Assembly: GCA_030427505.1 (NCBI GenBank)
Contig: JAUICH010000012.1
Location: forward strand, 1-64,000
Source of the DNA: Verrucomicrobiia bacterium
GTDB lineage: Bacteria > Verrucomicrobiota > Verrucomicrobiia > Verrucomicrobiales > DEV007
Reading direction: 5' to 3'
DNA: 64,000 bases
Made by a program: the position numbers and the translations under genes. A model generated the notes under the pieces. The model had not been told where the DNA came from. It made no database searches and saw only the letters and a list, made by a program, of their open reading frames with translations. Shown here in pieces: positions 8,126 to 17,339 of this stretch. Each line of letters opens with the position of its first letter. Position 1 is the stretch's first letter.

Positions 8126-9262
8126 ATGACCACCAGCATTAGCTCCTCCTCCCGTCTTCCCGTTCTCATCGTCGCGGCCCTCGTGGTCCTCGCGCTGCTG
8201 ATCGTATTCGCAGTGAAATTCGCGCCGGCTTCCTCCTCTCCGGAGAGCGCGTATTGGCTCCATTTCGAGGGCACACACGGCCCCGGCGAGGGCAAGCACA
8301 TTGTCCTGGTTTCCGGGGACGAAGAATACCGCTCTGAAGAAGCCTGCCCCATGCTCGCCAAGATTCTCAGCCAACACCATGGCTTCGATTGCACGGTTCT
8401 CTTCGCCATCAATCCGGAAAACGATCTCATCGACCCGAATTTTCAACACAACATCCCCGGCCTGGAGGCACTGGACTCCGCCGATCTCATGATCCTGTTT
8501 ACCCGATTCCGCGGGTTGCCGGACGAGCAGATGAAGCACATCGTGGACTACGTGAACGCCGGAAAGCCCATCATCGGCCTCCGCACTTCGACCCACGCCT
8601 TCAACTTCGCGGACGACTTTGAGACTTCCTACCGCGACTGGACCTGGACCAGCAAGGACTGGCCCGGCGGCTTTGGCCAGCAGATCCTGGGCGATACGTG
8701 GGTCAGCCACCACGGGAAACACAAACATGAAGCCACCCGCGCGGTCATCGAAGAGGCAAACGCTGAAAATGCCGTGCTGAAGGGCGTGGAGGACGTATTC
8801 GGACCGACTGATGTTTACGGAATCAACAAGCTGCCCGACAGCGCCACCATCCTGCTCCGCGGCCAGGTCCTCAGCGGAATGGAGCCGGACTCTCCGCCCG
8901 TGGAAGGCGAAAAGAACGATCCCATGATGCCGATCGCCTGGCTCAAACCCTACACCGCGCCGGACTCCGGCAAAGAGGGCCAAGTCTTCTGCACCACCAT
9001 GGGCGCTTCCATCGATCTGGAGAGCGAAGACCTTCGCCGCCTCATCGTGAATGCCGCCTACTACCTGACCGGCCTGGAAAGCAAGATTTCCGCTGAGGCA
9101 GACGTCGAACTGGTAGACCCCTTCGAACCCAGCTTTTACGGCTTCCAGAAGGCGGAGGGCTACTGGCAACACCGGGGTCTGGTCCCGGCCGACTTTGCGC
9201 TGGGCTCCGTGCCGCCAAAGGAGGAGCCCATGCCCGAGCCGGCCAAGAAAGAGCAGCAGTAA
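8126..9262 (+). CDS. ThuA-like domain protein, membrane-anchored
   Basis: A 378-residue protein with one N-terminal membrane span (about residues 11-31) and an extracytoplasmic ThuA-like (class I glutamine amidotransferase-like) fold. Landmarks are HIVLVSGDEEYRSEE near residue 57, an LMILFTRFRGLPDEQ segment near 125 and GKPIIGLRTSTHAF near 150. Members of this family are abundant in Planctomycetes and Verrucomicrobia beside oxidoreductases and sulfatases and are usually linked to carbohydrate use without a proven reaction. It stands alone between the sugar operon and the PAP2 gene. The tail after residue 330 is acidic and proline-rich. Confidence 0.82.
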   Translation: MTTSISSSSRLPVLIVAALVVLALLIVFAVKFAPASSSPESAYWLHFEGTHGPGEGKHIVLVSGDEEYRSEEACPMLAKILSQHHGFDCTVLFAINPENDLIDPNFQHNIPGLEALDSADLMILFTRFRGLPDEQMKHIVDYVNAGKPIIGLRTSTHAFNFADDFETSYRDWTWTSKDWPGGFGQQILGDTWVSHHGKHKHEATRAVIEEANAENAVLKGVEDVFGPTDVYGINKLPDSATILLRGQVLSGMEPDSPPVEGEKNDPMMPIAWLKPYTAPDSGKEGQVFCTTMGASIDLESEDLRRLIVNAAYYLTGLESKISAEADVELVDPFEPSFYGFQKAEGYWQHRGLVPADFALGSVPPKEEPMPEPAKKEQQ

Positions 9263-9463
9263 GGCCAATCAATATTCCCATCGCCCGCGATCAGCCCAAC
9301 AGGTGGAACGCGATCTCCGGGCGCGTTCGCGGAAGCAGAGCGAGGAAGCGGTTCGTCCGCGCTAGGCCATGAAGCTGCCGCCGTTGTAAATGGGTCGCGC
9401 GGCTCGCGCGTTCCTCGCCCGGAGGTCGAGGACCACCTTCCGCGACAGCTTTCTCTGGCGCGG
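9263..9463. repeat. Palindrome-rich intergenic segment
   Basis: A 201-base gap between two genes with several self-complementary stretches, including perfect arms GAACGCG (9306-9312) and CGCGTTC (9322-9328) around a 9-base loop, and further GC-rich half-repeats (CGCGCGGCTCGCGCG and CCTCGCCCGGAGGTCGAGG). No coding signal. The density of dyads suggests a REP-type repeat, but only one copy is seen here. Confidence 0.35.
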
Positions 9464-10948
9464 CTAGTTTTTCGCCGATTCGGGTGCTGCTGCCGCGCGA
9501 AATTCTATCTTCGCGGGCACTGCCTCCACCGACAGCGTGGTCACTCGGTCTCCATCCGGCTTTGTCGGCGTTTGAAGGACCTGGCTTGCCACGGACGGGT
9601 CCACGACCAACTCGTATGGCTCCGGTCCGTCCGGCGTTGCTTTCTGTTGATCGATCCATACCTGAGCGCCCGGCTCCAGGAGAAATGTGACCTTCGTTCC
9701 GTGCTCCCCGTAGAGGTCCAACACCTGATCGTTCCGGGGTTGGGGTAGCTGGATCACCGTCCCGGTCTCCGGTCCCAGCTCAAACTTCCCATAGCGGGCA
9801 TTGGCCAGGGGAATCTGGGCTTTGATGGTCTGCCGGATCTCTGTAAACCAACCGTTCAGGGACTGGTAGAACCGCGGACGGTAGAACCCGTCATCATCCG
9901 TCTCGTCTTTCCACCGGTCGCCGATATCGCTGGAGGGCATGCCGTGGCCATAGGCTTCCTTCACTACATGGTAGCGGTCTCCGGGCAGGATTTCGATCTC
10001 CCCTGTCACGGCGCCAAAGGTAAACTTCATTTCCGCCTCCGGACCGGAAACGCTTTTTTCAGCGGTGTACTCTCGCCGCTCCTCATAGGGCGTGGCCAAC
10101 AGCACTCCGGCGATGAGGCCGGCCGTCAAGATTCCGCCCCCGATTAGAACCGGTTTGGGAATCTTCCTTGCCTTCGCCGGAAACAATCCCAAGGGCGTGG
10201 TGGCATTCGTCAAAACTCCGCGGTGCAGACCAAGCAAATAGAACAGGCCCGCTGAAACCAGAAATACCACCCCGGCCGCCCAGACAACGTCACTGGCAAA
10301 GTGTCCGCCCTGCACGACACGGGCAACACCGATCGCGGTTCCGAAGGCGAGTGAGAAAACCAGCACCCCCACGGCCAGGCCGGGACGGCGGCGGCGCAGC
10401 AGAAAATACCCGCCAAAGAAGAAAAAGCCCATGGTGGCATGACCGCAGGGGAAAGATTTCCCCGGACTGCTGTCGTCCCGCCCCAGGATGGTTTCATAGG
10501 CGTAGCGGCCACCGAACTCCGTGACTTCCCGAGGCCGGGGGCGGCCCCAGTTGTCTTTCAGCCAAGTGTTGGTGACCAAGCCCGGTCCCACGATGAGGAT
10601 GGTCACGGCGAAGAGAAAGACCCGGCTCCATTTTGCCAGGCCTTCAAACTTGAACCCCAGGACGAGCCCCACCACGGAGCCCACCGCCACCAGGATGGCG
10701 GGCATGGCGCCCCAGTCATAAAGAAAGCCCCAGGGGAACTCATCCCCGTGCACCCAGCCCTGCTCCGCGACGTAGCAGTGGCTCTGGATGGCCAGGTCCA
10801 GCTCCCCCGTGAACCAGGCCCCGAGGATCACGGTAATCACGGCGGGCAGCACGAAGTCCAGCACCCCCCACAGTGCCCAGCGGCCCTTGGGCGCGGAAGA
10901 AGCGATAGCGGACGGTTCCGTGGCGGACGGGGTTTGAGGGGTGGACAT
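9464..10948 (-). CDS. PAP2-family phosphatase with C-terminal extension
   Basis: An inner-membrane phosphatase of the PAP2/type 2 phosphatidic acid phosphatase superfamily, 494 residues from the start used here (an ATG at 11011 is also possible). The three signature motifs are intact: KDNWGRPRP, SFPCGHATMG and the ARVVQGGHFASD segment with the catalytic histidine. About six spans precede residue 290. The remaining 190 residues are predicted extracytoplasmic and match no domain I know; this doubles the usual PAP2 length. It is divergent from a GT39/GT2/LAB_N set, so a role in dephosphorylating lipid A or an undecaprenyl carrier (LpxE/LpxT-like) is plausible but unproven. Confidence 0.82.
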   Translation of the reverse strand: MSTPQTPSATEPSAIASSAPKGRWALWGVLDFVLPAVITVILGAWFTGELDLAIQSHCYVAEQGWVHGDEFPWGFLYDWGAMPAILVAVGSVVGLVLGFKFEGLAKWSRVFLFAVTILIVGPGLVTNTWLKDNWGRPRPREVTEFGGRYAYETILGRDDSSPGKSFPCGHATMGFFFFGGYFLLRRRRPGLAVGVLVFSLAFGTAIGVARVVQGGHFASDVVWAAGVVFLVSAGLFYLLGLHRGVLTNATTPLGLFPAKARKIPKPVLIGGGILTAGLIAGVLLATPYEERREYTAEKSVSGPEAEMKFTFGAVTGEIEILPGDRYHVVKEAYGHGMPSSDIGDRWKDETDDDGFYRPRFYQSLNGWFTEIRQTIKAQIPLANARYGKFELGPETGTVIQLPQPRNDQVLDLYGEHGTKVTFLLEPGAQVWIDQQKATPDGPEPYELVVDPSVASQVLQTPTKPDGDRVTTLSVEAVPAKIEFRAAAAPESAKN

Positions 10949-11101
10949 GGCGCGCTTTTCCAGGGACGAAGGCACTTTCCGCGTCCGCCATGGCCATTGC
11001 AACCGCTTCATTTCACCCCGATTGGCGCTTTTCTTCGGACCGGGGCGCTTGAAACCCCGGTCACTCCGGTCCAAACTCCGGCTCCCTTGGCCCCATGCTT
11101 C

Positions 11102-12829
11102 ATGACTGACCCGGACGCCACCACCACCGACCGCCTCAGGACTTCAGGCTCCCGGACTCACGGCGCCTGGGTGTGGGGCATTCTGCTGGCGGTGCTGACA
11201 CTGCGGCTGATCTACGCCGCGTTCCAGCCTTTCGACCTGGTGGAGGATGAGTCCTACTACTGGGACTGGGGACGCCAGCTTTCCTGGGGCTACTACAGCA
11301 AGCCCCCGCTCATCGCCTGGACCATGGCCCTGGCCACGGGAATCGGGGGGGACAACGCGGTGGCCATCAAGTTCTGCGCCGCCCTCCTGGCCACGGCCGC
11401 GCTGGGATTCATCTACCTCGCGGGCCGCTCGCTCTATTCGCCGAAAGCGGGCTTCCTGGCGTTGCTGCTGGGCCTGGCCACGCCCGCGCAGGTGGCGCTG
11501 AGCTCCATGATGACCATCGATGTGCTACTGGTCTTTTTCTGGACGGCGGCCCTGTGGCTTTTTTGGCGCTGGGTGGACGGACAGGGCCCGGCAGGACTGA
11601 ATCTCGCGCTCCTGACGGTCTGCACGGGCCTGGGTATCCTGGCGAAGCAGATGATGATGCTCTTTCCCCTGCTAGCGCTCATCTACCTGGCGGTCACCCC
11701 TGACAAACGGGCCCTACTGAAGCGAGGCTCTCTGTGGGTGGCCTTTCTCCTGGCCTTTCTCTTCCTGGCGCCCACGGTGTGGTGGAATGCGCGGCACGAC
11801 TGGATCACCGTGCAGCACACCCAGCACCACTTCGAATCCGCCGAAGCGGAGTCCCTGGGCGTTTACCTGGCGAAAACTCCCCTGCGCGTGCTGGAGTTTT
11901 CCGGCATTCAGATGGCCCTACTGTCTCCGCTGACCTGGATCTTGCTAATCTGCCTGTACGTCGTGGCTCTATGGCAGTTCCGCCGCCTTTCCAGCCGGGG
12001 CCGCTACCTCGCCGTTTTTGGCGCGGTGCCCATCGTGGTCATTTACCTGATGTCGCTGCGTCAGGTCATGCAGCCAAACTGGCCGGCGGTCTACTACCTC
12101 CCCGGATTTCTCTTGCTGGCGGGGTGGTTTTCGGGAGAAGAACCGCTGCCTAAAATGCCCGCCGGGTTGAAGAAGTGGAAGAAACCGGCTCTGGCGGTGG
12201 GGTTCTGCCTGGTGGCCTTCGTCATGATCTATCCTCTGGCCCTGGGGCCGCTCGGCTATGCTGGCGACAAGCATCTGGACCCCCTGCACCGTCAGCGCGG
12301 CTGGAAGGAAGCGGGCACCGCGGTGGGCGAGTTACTAACCCAAGTGCCGAACCCGGAAAAGACCTTTGTGGTGGCGCTGAACCACCGCCTGAATGCCAGT
12401 CAGATGGCGTTCTACCTGCCCCAGCAGCCCCACGTCTACCGCTGGGAACCTACGGGGACCATCCGCTCTCAATATGAGTTGTGGCCTTCCCCCCAGGATA
12501 AAAAAGGCTGGGACGCCTTCATCATTCTCAATACTGACTTTGCCGCCGAAAAACGGGACGCCGAGAAGACCGGCAAGGATGAAAAGCGGGTGCCGCTGAC
12601 TCCGATCCGCCAGGCGTTCAAGAAATTCGAGGAATTCGGAGAAATTTCAGTTGAGATCAATCCGGAAAGGAGCCGTGATTACCGCGTTTTCCTGGGGCAT
12701 GATCTGATAGACTGGCCCCCCTACCATCCGGACTTCGTGGTCCGGCCTGAAGGAGAAGAGAAAGAAGACCACGGCGATAGCGGCCACCAAGCCTCCAACC
12801 CCGGAGACGCGGAACCCGAGCAGGAATGA
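11102..12829 (+). CDS. Family 39 glycosyltransferase (ArnT/PMT-like)
   Basis: A 575-residue polytopic transferase expected to move a sugar from a polyprenyl-phosphate donor to an acceptor on the periplasmic face. The first periplasmic loop carries the family signature [13 protein letters not shown] near residue 45, with its acidic DE pair, followed by [13 protein letters not shown]; about 11 spans follow and a soluble C-terminal domain. The reading frame is open for another 221 codons upstream, but that part is the complement of the PAP2 gene, so the ATG at 11102 just before the first span was chosen. Its stop overlaps the next start by 4 bases (ATGA), coupling it to the GT2 gene that would supply the lipid-linked donor. 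Confidence 0.88.
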   Translation: MTDPDATTTDRLRTSGSRTHGAWVWGILLAVLTLRLIYAAFQPFDLVEDESYYWDWGRQLSWGYYSKPPLIAWTMALATGIGGDNAVAIKFCAALLATAALGFIYLAGRSLYSPKAGFLALLLGLATPAQVALSSMMTIDVLLVFFWTAALWLFWRWVDGQGPAGLNLALLTVCTGLGILAKQMMMLFPLLALIYLAVTPDKRALLKRGSLWVAFLLAFLFLAPTVWWNARHDWITVQHTQHHFESAEAESLGVYLAKTPLRVLEFSGIQMALLSPLTWILLICLYVVALWQFRRLSSRGRYLAVFGAVPIVVIYLMSLRQVMQPNWPAVYYLPGFLLLAGWFSGEEPLPKMPAGLKKWKKPALAVGFCLVAFVMIYPLALGPLGYAGDKHLDPLHRQRGWKEAGTAVGELLTQVPNPEKTFVVALNHRLNASQMAFYLPQQPHVYRWEPTGTIRSQYELWPSPQDKKGWDAFIILNTDFAAEKRDAEKTGKDEKRVPLTPIRQAFKKFEEFGEISVEINPERSRDYRVFLGHDLIDWPPYHPDFVVRPEGEEKEDHGDSGHQASNPGDAEPEQE

Positions 12830-13623
12830 ACACACCCATGGACCCACAGCACAGCTACCGCTCTACCTTCCCGCTGACAGCCGGTATCCGGCCAGACGCC
12901 GCGGACGATGCCACCCGCCAAGCCATCCCGGAAACGGGCGCCGGAGTTTCGGTGATCGTCCCTTTCTACAACGAAACGGAGTGCGTCCGCTTCGTGCTGG
13001 AAGAAATCCGCAGTGTGCTACCGGAGGCGGAAATCATCGCGATTGACGATGGCAGCTCGGACGATACCTGGACTCAGATCCAGGGCCTGGAAGGCATCAG
13101 CGGTCTTCATTTCACGAAAAACCGGGGCCAAAGCGCGGCGGTCTACGCGGGACTTCGCGCGGCGTCTAATCCTGTGTGCGTGCTGCTGGATGGGGACGGC
13201 CAGAACGATCCCGCCGACATCCCGAAACTGGTGGCCCTGCTGACAGAAGCGGATGTCGTCTGCGGCCGCCGCGCCAAGCGTCAGGATACCTGGAGCCGCC
13301 GCGCCGCTTCGCGTATCGCCAACAAGATTCGCCGCAGCATGCTCAACGACGGCGTGTCGGACACGGGTTGCTCCCTGAAGGCTTTTTCCAAGGACTGCGT
13401 GGAACTCCTCGTGCCCTTCAACGGCCTGCACCGGTTCCTCCCCGCCATTTTCACACAGGCGGGCCTCATCATCAAAGAAGTGGACGTGAACCACCGCTCC
13501 CGGAAGGCCGGCATCTCAAAATACACGAACTGGGAGCGGGCTCTGAGGGGGCTATACGACCTGTTCGGGGTAAGCTGGCTGCTGAAGCGGAAGGTGCTTT
13601 TCCCGCCGATTGAGAAGAAGTAG
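12826..13623 (+). CDS. Family 2 glycosyltransferase, polyprenyl-phosphate sugar synthase type
   Basis: A 265-residue DPM1/ArnC-like enzyme. It should transfer a sugar from a nucleotide donor to undecaprenyl phosphate on the cytoplasmic side. [10 protein letters not shown] near residue 41, the [10 protein letters not shown] motif near 68 and [10 protein letters not shown] near 121 (the DxD-type metal site) are textbook for this group; [11 protein letters not shown] near residue 225 also matches. It lacks the C-terminal membrane spans of ArnC and GtrB, as in soluble DPM1 forms. Translationally coupled to the GT39 transferase and followed by a LAB_N protein, an arrangement known from lipid A-modifying loci. 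Confidence 0.87.
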   Translation: MNTPMDPQHSYRSTFPLTAGIRPDAADDATRQAIPETGAGVSVIVPFYNETECVRFVLEEIRSVLPEAEIIAIDDGSSDDTWTQIQGLEGISGLHFTKNRGQSAAVYAGLRAASNPVCVLLDGDGQNDPADIPKLVALLTEADVVCGRRAKRQDTWSRRAASRIANKIRRSMLNDGVSDTGCSLKAFSKDCVELLVPFNGLHRFLPAIFTQAGLIIKEVDVNHRSRKAGISKYTNWERALRGLYDLFGVSWLLKRKVLFPPIEKK

Positions 13624-13762
13624 CCCTCAGGCGGGAAAAGGATTCAGGATTCACGCGGCGCGATGTGAAAGCGATTGAGCCAAAGGTGAGGGGTTGGTTG
13701 CGGAGATTCGACAAATAAATCCCCCTGTCATTCCTTGGGAATTCGCTTAAAGTCCGCCCGCT

Positions 13763-14128
13763 ATGGATACGACTGTTGCAGAGGGATTCATGAACGAAGA
13801 GATCCTCAATCTCTGGGGCTTGGTGGTGACGCCCTGGAAGATCATCGGATTTTTAGGAGTGGCTCTGTTTGCCGGGCGCTGGTTCGTCCAATTGCATTTT
13901 TCTCACAAGGCTAGAAAACCCACCTTCCCCCTCGCTTTCTGGTATATGAGCCTGTCAGGCAGTCTCCTGGTGCTCAGCTACTTCATCTTCGGCAAGAACG
14001 ACTCCGTCGGCATTCTTTCTAACCTAAGCCCAGCACTTATCGCCGGGTATAATCTGTTCCTGGAAGTGACGCACCGGAAGCGGACGCTGAATGGGAATGG
14101 GGACGAGACAGTGGAAAGCTCGCCCTGA
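13763..14128 (+). CDS. Lipid A biosynthesis N-terminal (LAB_N) domain membrane protein
   Basis: A 121-residue protein with three predicted spans and the LAB_N signature: WKIIGFLGVALFAGRW, QLHFSHKARKPTFPLAFWYMSL and a conserved glycine/tyrosine segment near residue 90. The domain is found at the N terminus of some lipid A disaccharide synthases and as small stand-alone proteins beside GT2 and GT39 genes, where a role in presenting lipid-linked sugars is suspected. It is third in the rightward group, 139 bases after the GT2 gene, and closes the lipid A/envelope cluster. A rho-independent terminator follows. Confidence 0.85.
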   Translation: MDTTVAEGFMNEEILNLWGLVVTPWKIIGFLGVALFAGRWFVQLHFSHKARKPTFPLAFWYMSLSGSLLVLSYFIFGKNDSVGILSNLSPALIAGYNLFLEVTHRKRTLNGNGDETVESSP

Positions 14129-14153
14129 AAGGCGAACTCAAGGATGACGCCAC

Positions 14154-14175
14154 GACCTGCTTCAGGTCAGTTTTT
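14154..14175 (+). terminator. Rho-independent terminator after LAB_N gene
   Basis: GACCTG and CAGGTC form a perfect 6-base stem with a 3-base loop at 14154-14168, followed by AG and five T residues. It lies 26 bases after the LAB_N stop and overlaps the stop codon of the convergent unknown gene. Confidence 0.65.
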
Positions 14176-14748
14176 CGCGTTCGTTGAGCGATAACTGAAA
14201 TCCAGAAAGCAGGCGTTCCGGTTGTCATCCGCATCCGGATTGACCATCATCATAAGCCAGCCACCATCCGGACCCGAACTAGTGGCTTGATGAGCGTTTA
14301 GATCCACGAATCCCCGTGGAATCTTCAGAGTGCCATACTGGGTTCGAGTTTCCCCGTTAGGTTCCTGAAATATCGGGCAGGTTTTCATGCCGTCCAGCCC
14401 TTCGCCCTGTTGATCGACCCAGGGGCGAAGCCAGACGAATACCTTTACGAGGTCGCCAGGTCGCGGGTCACGAATCTCCAGGCCGCCAGGCTCTACGCAA
14501 CTCTTCTCTCCGGACACCGTGGAGAAGGTCCAGTCCAGAGAGAGGTATTCTCCATCTTTCAGGTCCTCTGGAACCTCAATCCTCCAAGCCAGGATTCCCG
14601 CGGCATCCAGAAAGTCTTGCGCGGTGATTCTATTCTCATCAGTCTCTGCGCCTCTCGCGGCATTGTTTGTGGTGGCCAGGATAAAGCCAATGAAGAACAC
14701 GACGAGCGCCTCAAGACGCCAGTGATTTCGAGGGGTAATAGTGCTCAT
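14167..14748 (-). CDS. Secreted protein of unknown function
   Basis: A 193-residue protein with an N-terminal signal peptide (hydrophobic residues about 14-27, possible cleavage after ARG near 32). The ATG at 14748 is used; a TTG 12 bases upstream is a weaker choice. The mature part is a single beta-rich, acidic domain with aromatic residues and three cysteines and no known motif. It sits alone on the minus strand between the lipid A cluster and a divergent membrane protein, with 163 bases to the latter's start. I do not recognise it. Confidence 0.62.
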   Translation of the reverse strand: MSTITPRNHWRLEALVVFFIGFILATTNNAARGAETDENRITAQDFLDAAGILAWRIEVPEDLKDGEYLSLDWTFSTVSGEKSCVEPGGLEIRDPRPGDLVKVFVWLRPWVDQQGEGLDGMKTCPIFQEPNGETRTQYGTLKIPRGFVDLNAHQATSSGPDGGWLMMMVNPDADDNRNACFLDFSYRSTNAKN

Positions 14749-14911
14749 TTTGGCTGGCAAAAGTCGGATTCAATTAAGGCCAATGGAAAAGGAAGTAATC
14801 CGGCTCCCCTGCTGAGTTTCGTTGAGAGTTTCTACCCCGCCGAGTTATTACAAACGGCATGTCTGCTTATAATAGGACCTCACCGGGGACTTCCGTTAAT
14901 CTGCATCTGTC

Positions 14912-15673
14912 ATGACGCTCAATGTCCGCATGTGGTCTCGCCTGGGAAGTGCCGTGATCCCGGCACTCGTTCTTGGAACTGTCCTTCTTACGGGCTTCGA
15001 GGATTCGCCGGTTCTTTCGTGGGCGGGGTTCGCTTTTGTTGCTTCAGGCCTCGCTATTGTTGCCCTGGGAGTTGTCCACGGTCTGAAGCTGACGTTCGGC
15101 ATTTTAAGGATGAAGTGTCCTTTATGCAATGCCACGGGGAAAGTAATCGGTGGCAATGGAAACGGAATGCTTCTGGATTGCCCGAAGTGTGGCGAGCTGA
15201 GAGTTTCCAGCCGGTTTGGCTTCTCCTTAAAGGCCATCCGTGTGGGATCGGAGGAAGATGTGCTTCGCGATTGTCCGCCGCCGTCCGAAAACGTACTGAC
15301 TATCCCCCGGAAGTATCCCCTGCCGTTCGCCCTACTCTTTCTGCCCATGGTTGCGACGGTGGTGGTGGCTTCGGTGATCGATCAGTTCCGCTTCTTCTAT
15401 TTGCTGATACCGGGGTTCTTCTGCTACGGCGTCGCCTGCTGTCTGATCGAAGGGTACGTCATGGGCCGTCTGAGCGACAATTCCGGAACGGTAGTGCACT
15501 CACGGGAACCTTTCCGTTTCTGGCGAAAAGCAGGCGTCTGGCTGCTCGTCTATCTGTTCGCAACCGTCGCGCCGATTGGCTTTGCGATTCAGGAACGGGA
15601 GAAAACCCTAACCGGGAACGCGGCCCAGACGAGCCCCCAACTTCCAGAGACGAACCCAGAGACTTGTGAATAG
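14912..15673 (+). CDS. Membrane protein with zinc ribbon, unknown function
   Basis: A 253-residue protein: two spans near residues 13-60, then a cytoplasmic or exposed zinc-ribbon-like knuckle pair (Cys69, Cys72, Cys90, Cys93 in CPLC and CPKC), then three more spans at about 135-165 and 200-225. The cysteine spacing is that of a rubredoxin-like zinc ribbon, a fold that binds zinc structurally or contacts nucleic acids or proteins. No enzyme motif is seen. It ends about 50 bases before the convergent sulfatase. Confidence 0.6.
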   Translation: MTLNVRMWSRLGSAVIPALVLGTVLLTGFEDSPVLSWAGFAFVASGLAIVALGVVHGLKLTFGILRMKCPLCNATGKVIGGNGNGMLLDCPKCGELRVSSRFGFSLKAIRVGSEEDVLRDCPPPSENVLTIPRKYPLPFALLFLPMVATVVVASVIDQFRFFYLLIPGFFCYGVACCLIEGYVMGRLSDNSGTVVHSREPFRFWRKAGVWLLVYLFATVAPIGFAIQEREKTLTGNAAQTSPQLPETNPETCE

Positions 15674-15723
15674 AGAACCACTGAGCTCTCTAACGGCCTA
15701 TTCCACGAATAACCGTTTCAGTC

Positions 15724-17265
15724 TCACCGGCTGCGGCCGCTGTCGTGGATTTCTTGGTATTCGGCGGTCAGGGCTTTTACCTGGTCCGGGTTTTCCAGGT
15801 AGCGGTTGGTGGCTTCGCCAATATCGTCGCCCAGGTGGTAGAGCAGGCCGGGCGGCTGGGTGGGATCGATGGTTTCTTCGGCTTTGGCGCCGCCGCCGTT
15901 CTGACCCATGATGAGTTTCCACGGTCCGCGGCGGATGGCCATGCGCTCGATGTAGGAATCCATGACCAAAGATTCTCGCGGCGGCGTGCCGGGCTGGCGG
16001 TCCAAGAGGGCGCCGAGGAGGCTGAAGCTGTCTTCCGCCGCGTTTCCGGGCAGTGGTTTCTGGAAGAGTTCGGCGAAGGTGGCGAACACATCGGTCAAGG
16101 CGATCAGGGAGCTTTCGTCCACGCTGCCAGGAGCGACGTGGCCGGGCCAGCGGGCGAGCAGCGGCACGCGGACACCGCCTTCATACACGCTGGTCTTCTG
16201 CCCGCGCAGGGGGCCATTGATGGGGTGGCCTTCGATCTCGGGATGGTCGATGGGTTCGTAGCGGTAGATGCCTCCGTTGTCGGAGGAGAACATCACGATG
16301 GTGTTTTCCGTGAGGCCGTTGCGGTCCAGCGCGTCGAGCACCTGGCCGACAGACCAGTCCAGCTCGTTAACAAAATCGCCATACACGCCGATCTGGCTGG
16401 TGCCTTTAAAGCGCTCCGCCGGCGTGAGCGGGCCGTGGATGTTGCGGTGGGCCAGGTAGAGGAAGAAGGGCTCGCCGACCTGGTATTCGTCCAGCCATTT
16501 CACGGCGCGGGCGGTGAGCATGTCGCACAGTTTTTCGTTCTCGTAGAGGGCGGATTCGCCGCCCTCCTGCCCGAGCTTGGCCGCCAGGCCGGCGCGCGGG
16601 CGGTGCAGGTAGTCCAGCTCGAAGCCTTCCCGCGGATCGGGCGTGATGCGGATGGGGTCCTTCGGGTCGAGCCCGAGCACGCGGTGGTTTTCGATGATGA
16701 AATGCGGGTACTGGCCGACGTGGGGGAAGCCCCAGAAATAGTCGAAGCCCAGCTCCAGCGGACCGGGCTTAAGTTCCCGGTTATAGTCCGGCCCCAGCAC
16801 GTCGTCCCAGCCTTCCATGCCCGGCGTGCCGAAGCCGAGGTGCCACTTGCCCAGGCAGGCGGTGCGGTAGCCGTGTTCCTTGAAGAGATCGGCCAGGGTG
16901 TAGCGGTCCGGCTCAATGAGGAGCGGGTCGTTCGCCCATACCGTCCCGCCGCCGTCCCAGGTGCGCCAGCAATAGCGCCCGGTAATCAGATTGTAGCGGC
17001 TGGGGGTGCAGACGGAACAGGGCGAATGGGCATCGGTAAAACGGCGGCCCTCCTGGGCGAGCCGGTCGATGTGGGGCGTCCGCACTTTCACCGCGCCCTG
17101 GCAGCTCAGATCGCCATAGCCCAGGTCGTCCGCCAGGATGAAGAGGACGTTCGGACGGGGCTCCGTACTGGTGGCCCCCCGCCCCATGCACGGGATAGCG
17201 ATTACTCCCAGGATAAACAGGGCCATCAGAATCCCTGTAGGTGAAAATGTTAGGGCAGATTTCAT
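15724..17265 (-). CDS. Secreted sulfatase (FGly type)
   Basis: A 513-residue arylsulfatase-family enzyme, exported through a signal peptide at residues 7-27. It should hydrolyse sulfate esters, probably on sulfated polysaccharides. The maturation motif CTPSR begins at Cys86, which must be converted to formylglycine; the metal-binding DD is at 46-47 in ILADDLGYGD; GKWHLG and FSSDNGG, also characteristic, are present. The ATG at 17265 is preferred over one 54 bases upstream because it sits directly before the leader. Last gene of the leftward hydrolase block, 75 bases after the alpha/beta hydrolase. It belongs to the A-type sulfatases abundant in marine Planctomycetes and Verrucomicrobia. Confidence 0.9.
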   Translation of the reverse strand: MKSALTFSPTGILMALFILGVIAIPCMGRGATSTEPRPNVLFILADDLGYGDLSCQGAVKVRTPHIDRLAQEGRRFTDAHSPCSVCTPSRYNLITGRYCWRTWDGGGTVWANDPLLIEPDRYTLADLFKEHGYRTACLGKWHLGFGTPGMEGWDDVLGPDYNRELKPGPLELGFDYFWGFPHVGQYPHFIIENHRVLGLDPKDPIRITPDPREGFELDYLHRPRAGLAAKLGQEGGESALYENEKLCDMLTARAVKWLDEYQVGEPFFLYLAHRNIHGPLTPAERFKGTSQIGVYGDFVNELDWSVGQVLDALDRNGLTENTIVMFSSDNGGIYRYEPIDHPEIEGHPINGPLRGQKTSVYEGGVRVPLLARWPGHVAPGSVDESSLIALTDVFATFAELFQKPLPGNAAEDSFSLLGALLDRQPGTPPRESLVMDSYIERMAIRRGPWKLIMGQNGGGAKAEETIDPTQPPGLLYHLGDDIGEATNRYLENPDQVKALTAEYQEIHDSGRSR

Positions 17266-17339
17266 TGAAGAAAATATTTCGGGTGGATGAAAAGGAAGGC
17301 TGGCGGCCTTCCCTGTCAATTCCGGAAAGCCGCCTGAAC

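Noticed and set aside
10439-11101. 221-codon N-terminal extension of the GT39 protein
   Set aside because: It is the complement of the PAP2 gene and has biased composition; the GT39 fold starts at 11102.
15745-17244. Open frame of 499 codons opposite the first sulfatase
   Set aside because: Pure antisense of a recognised enzyme, no motif of its own.
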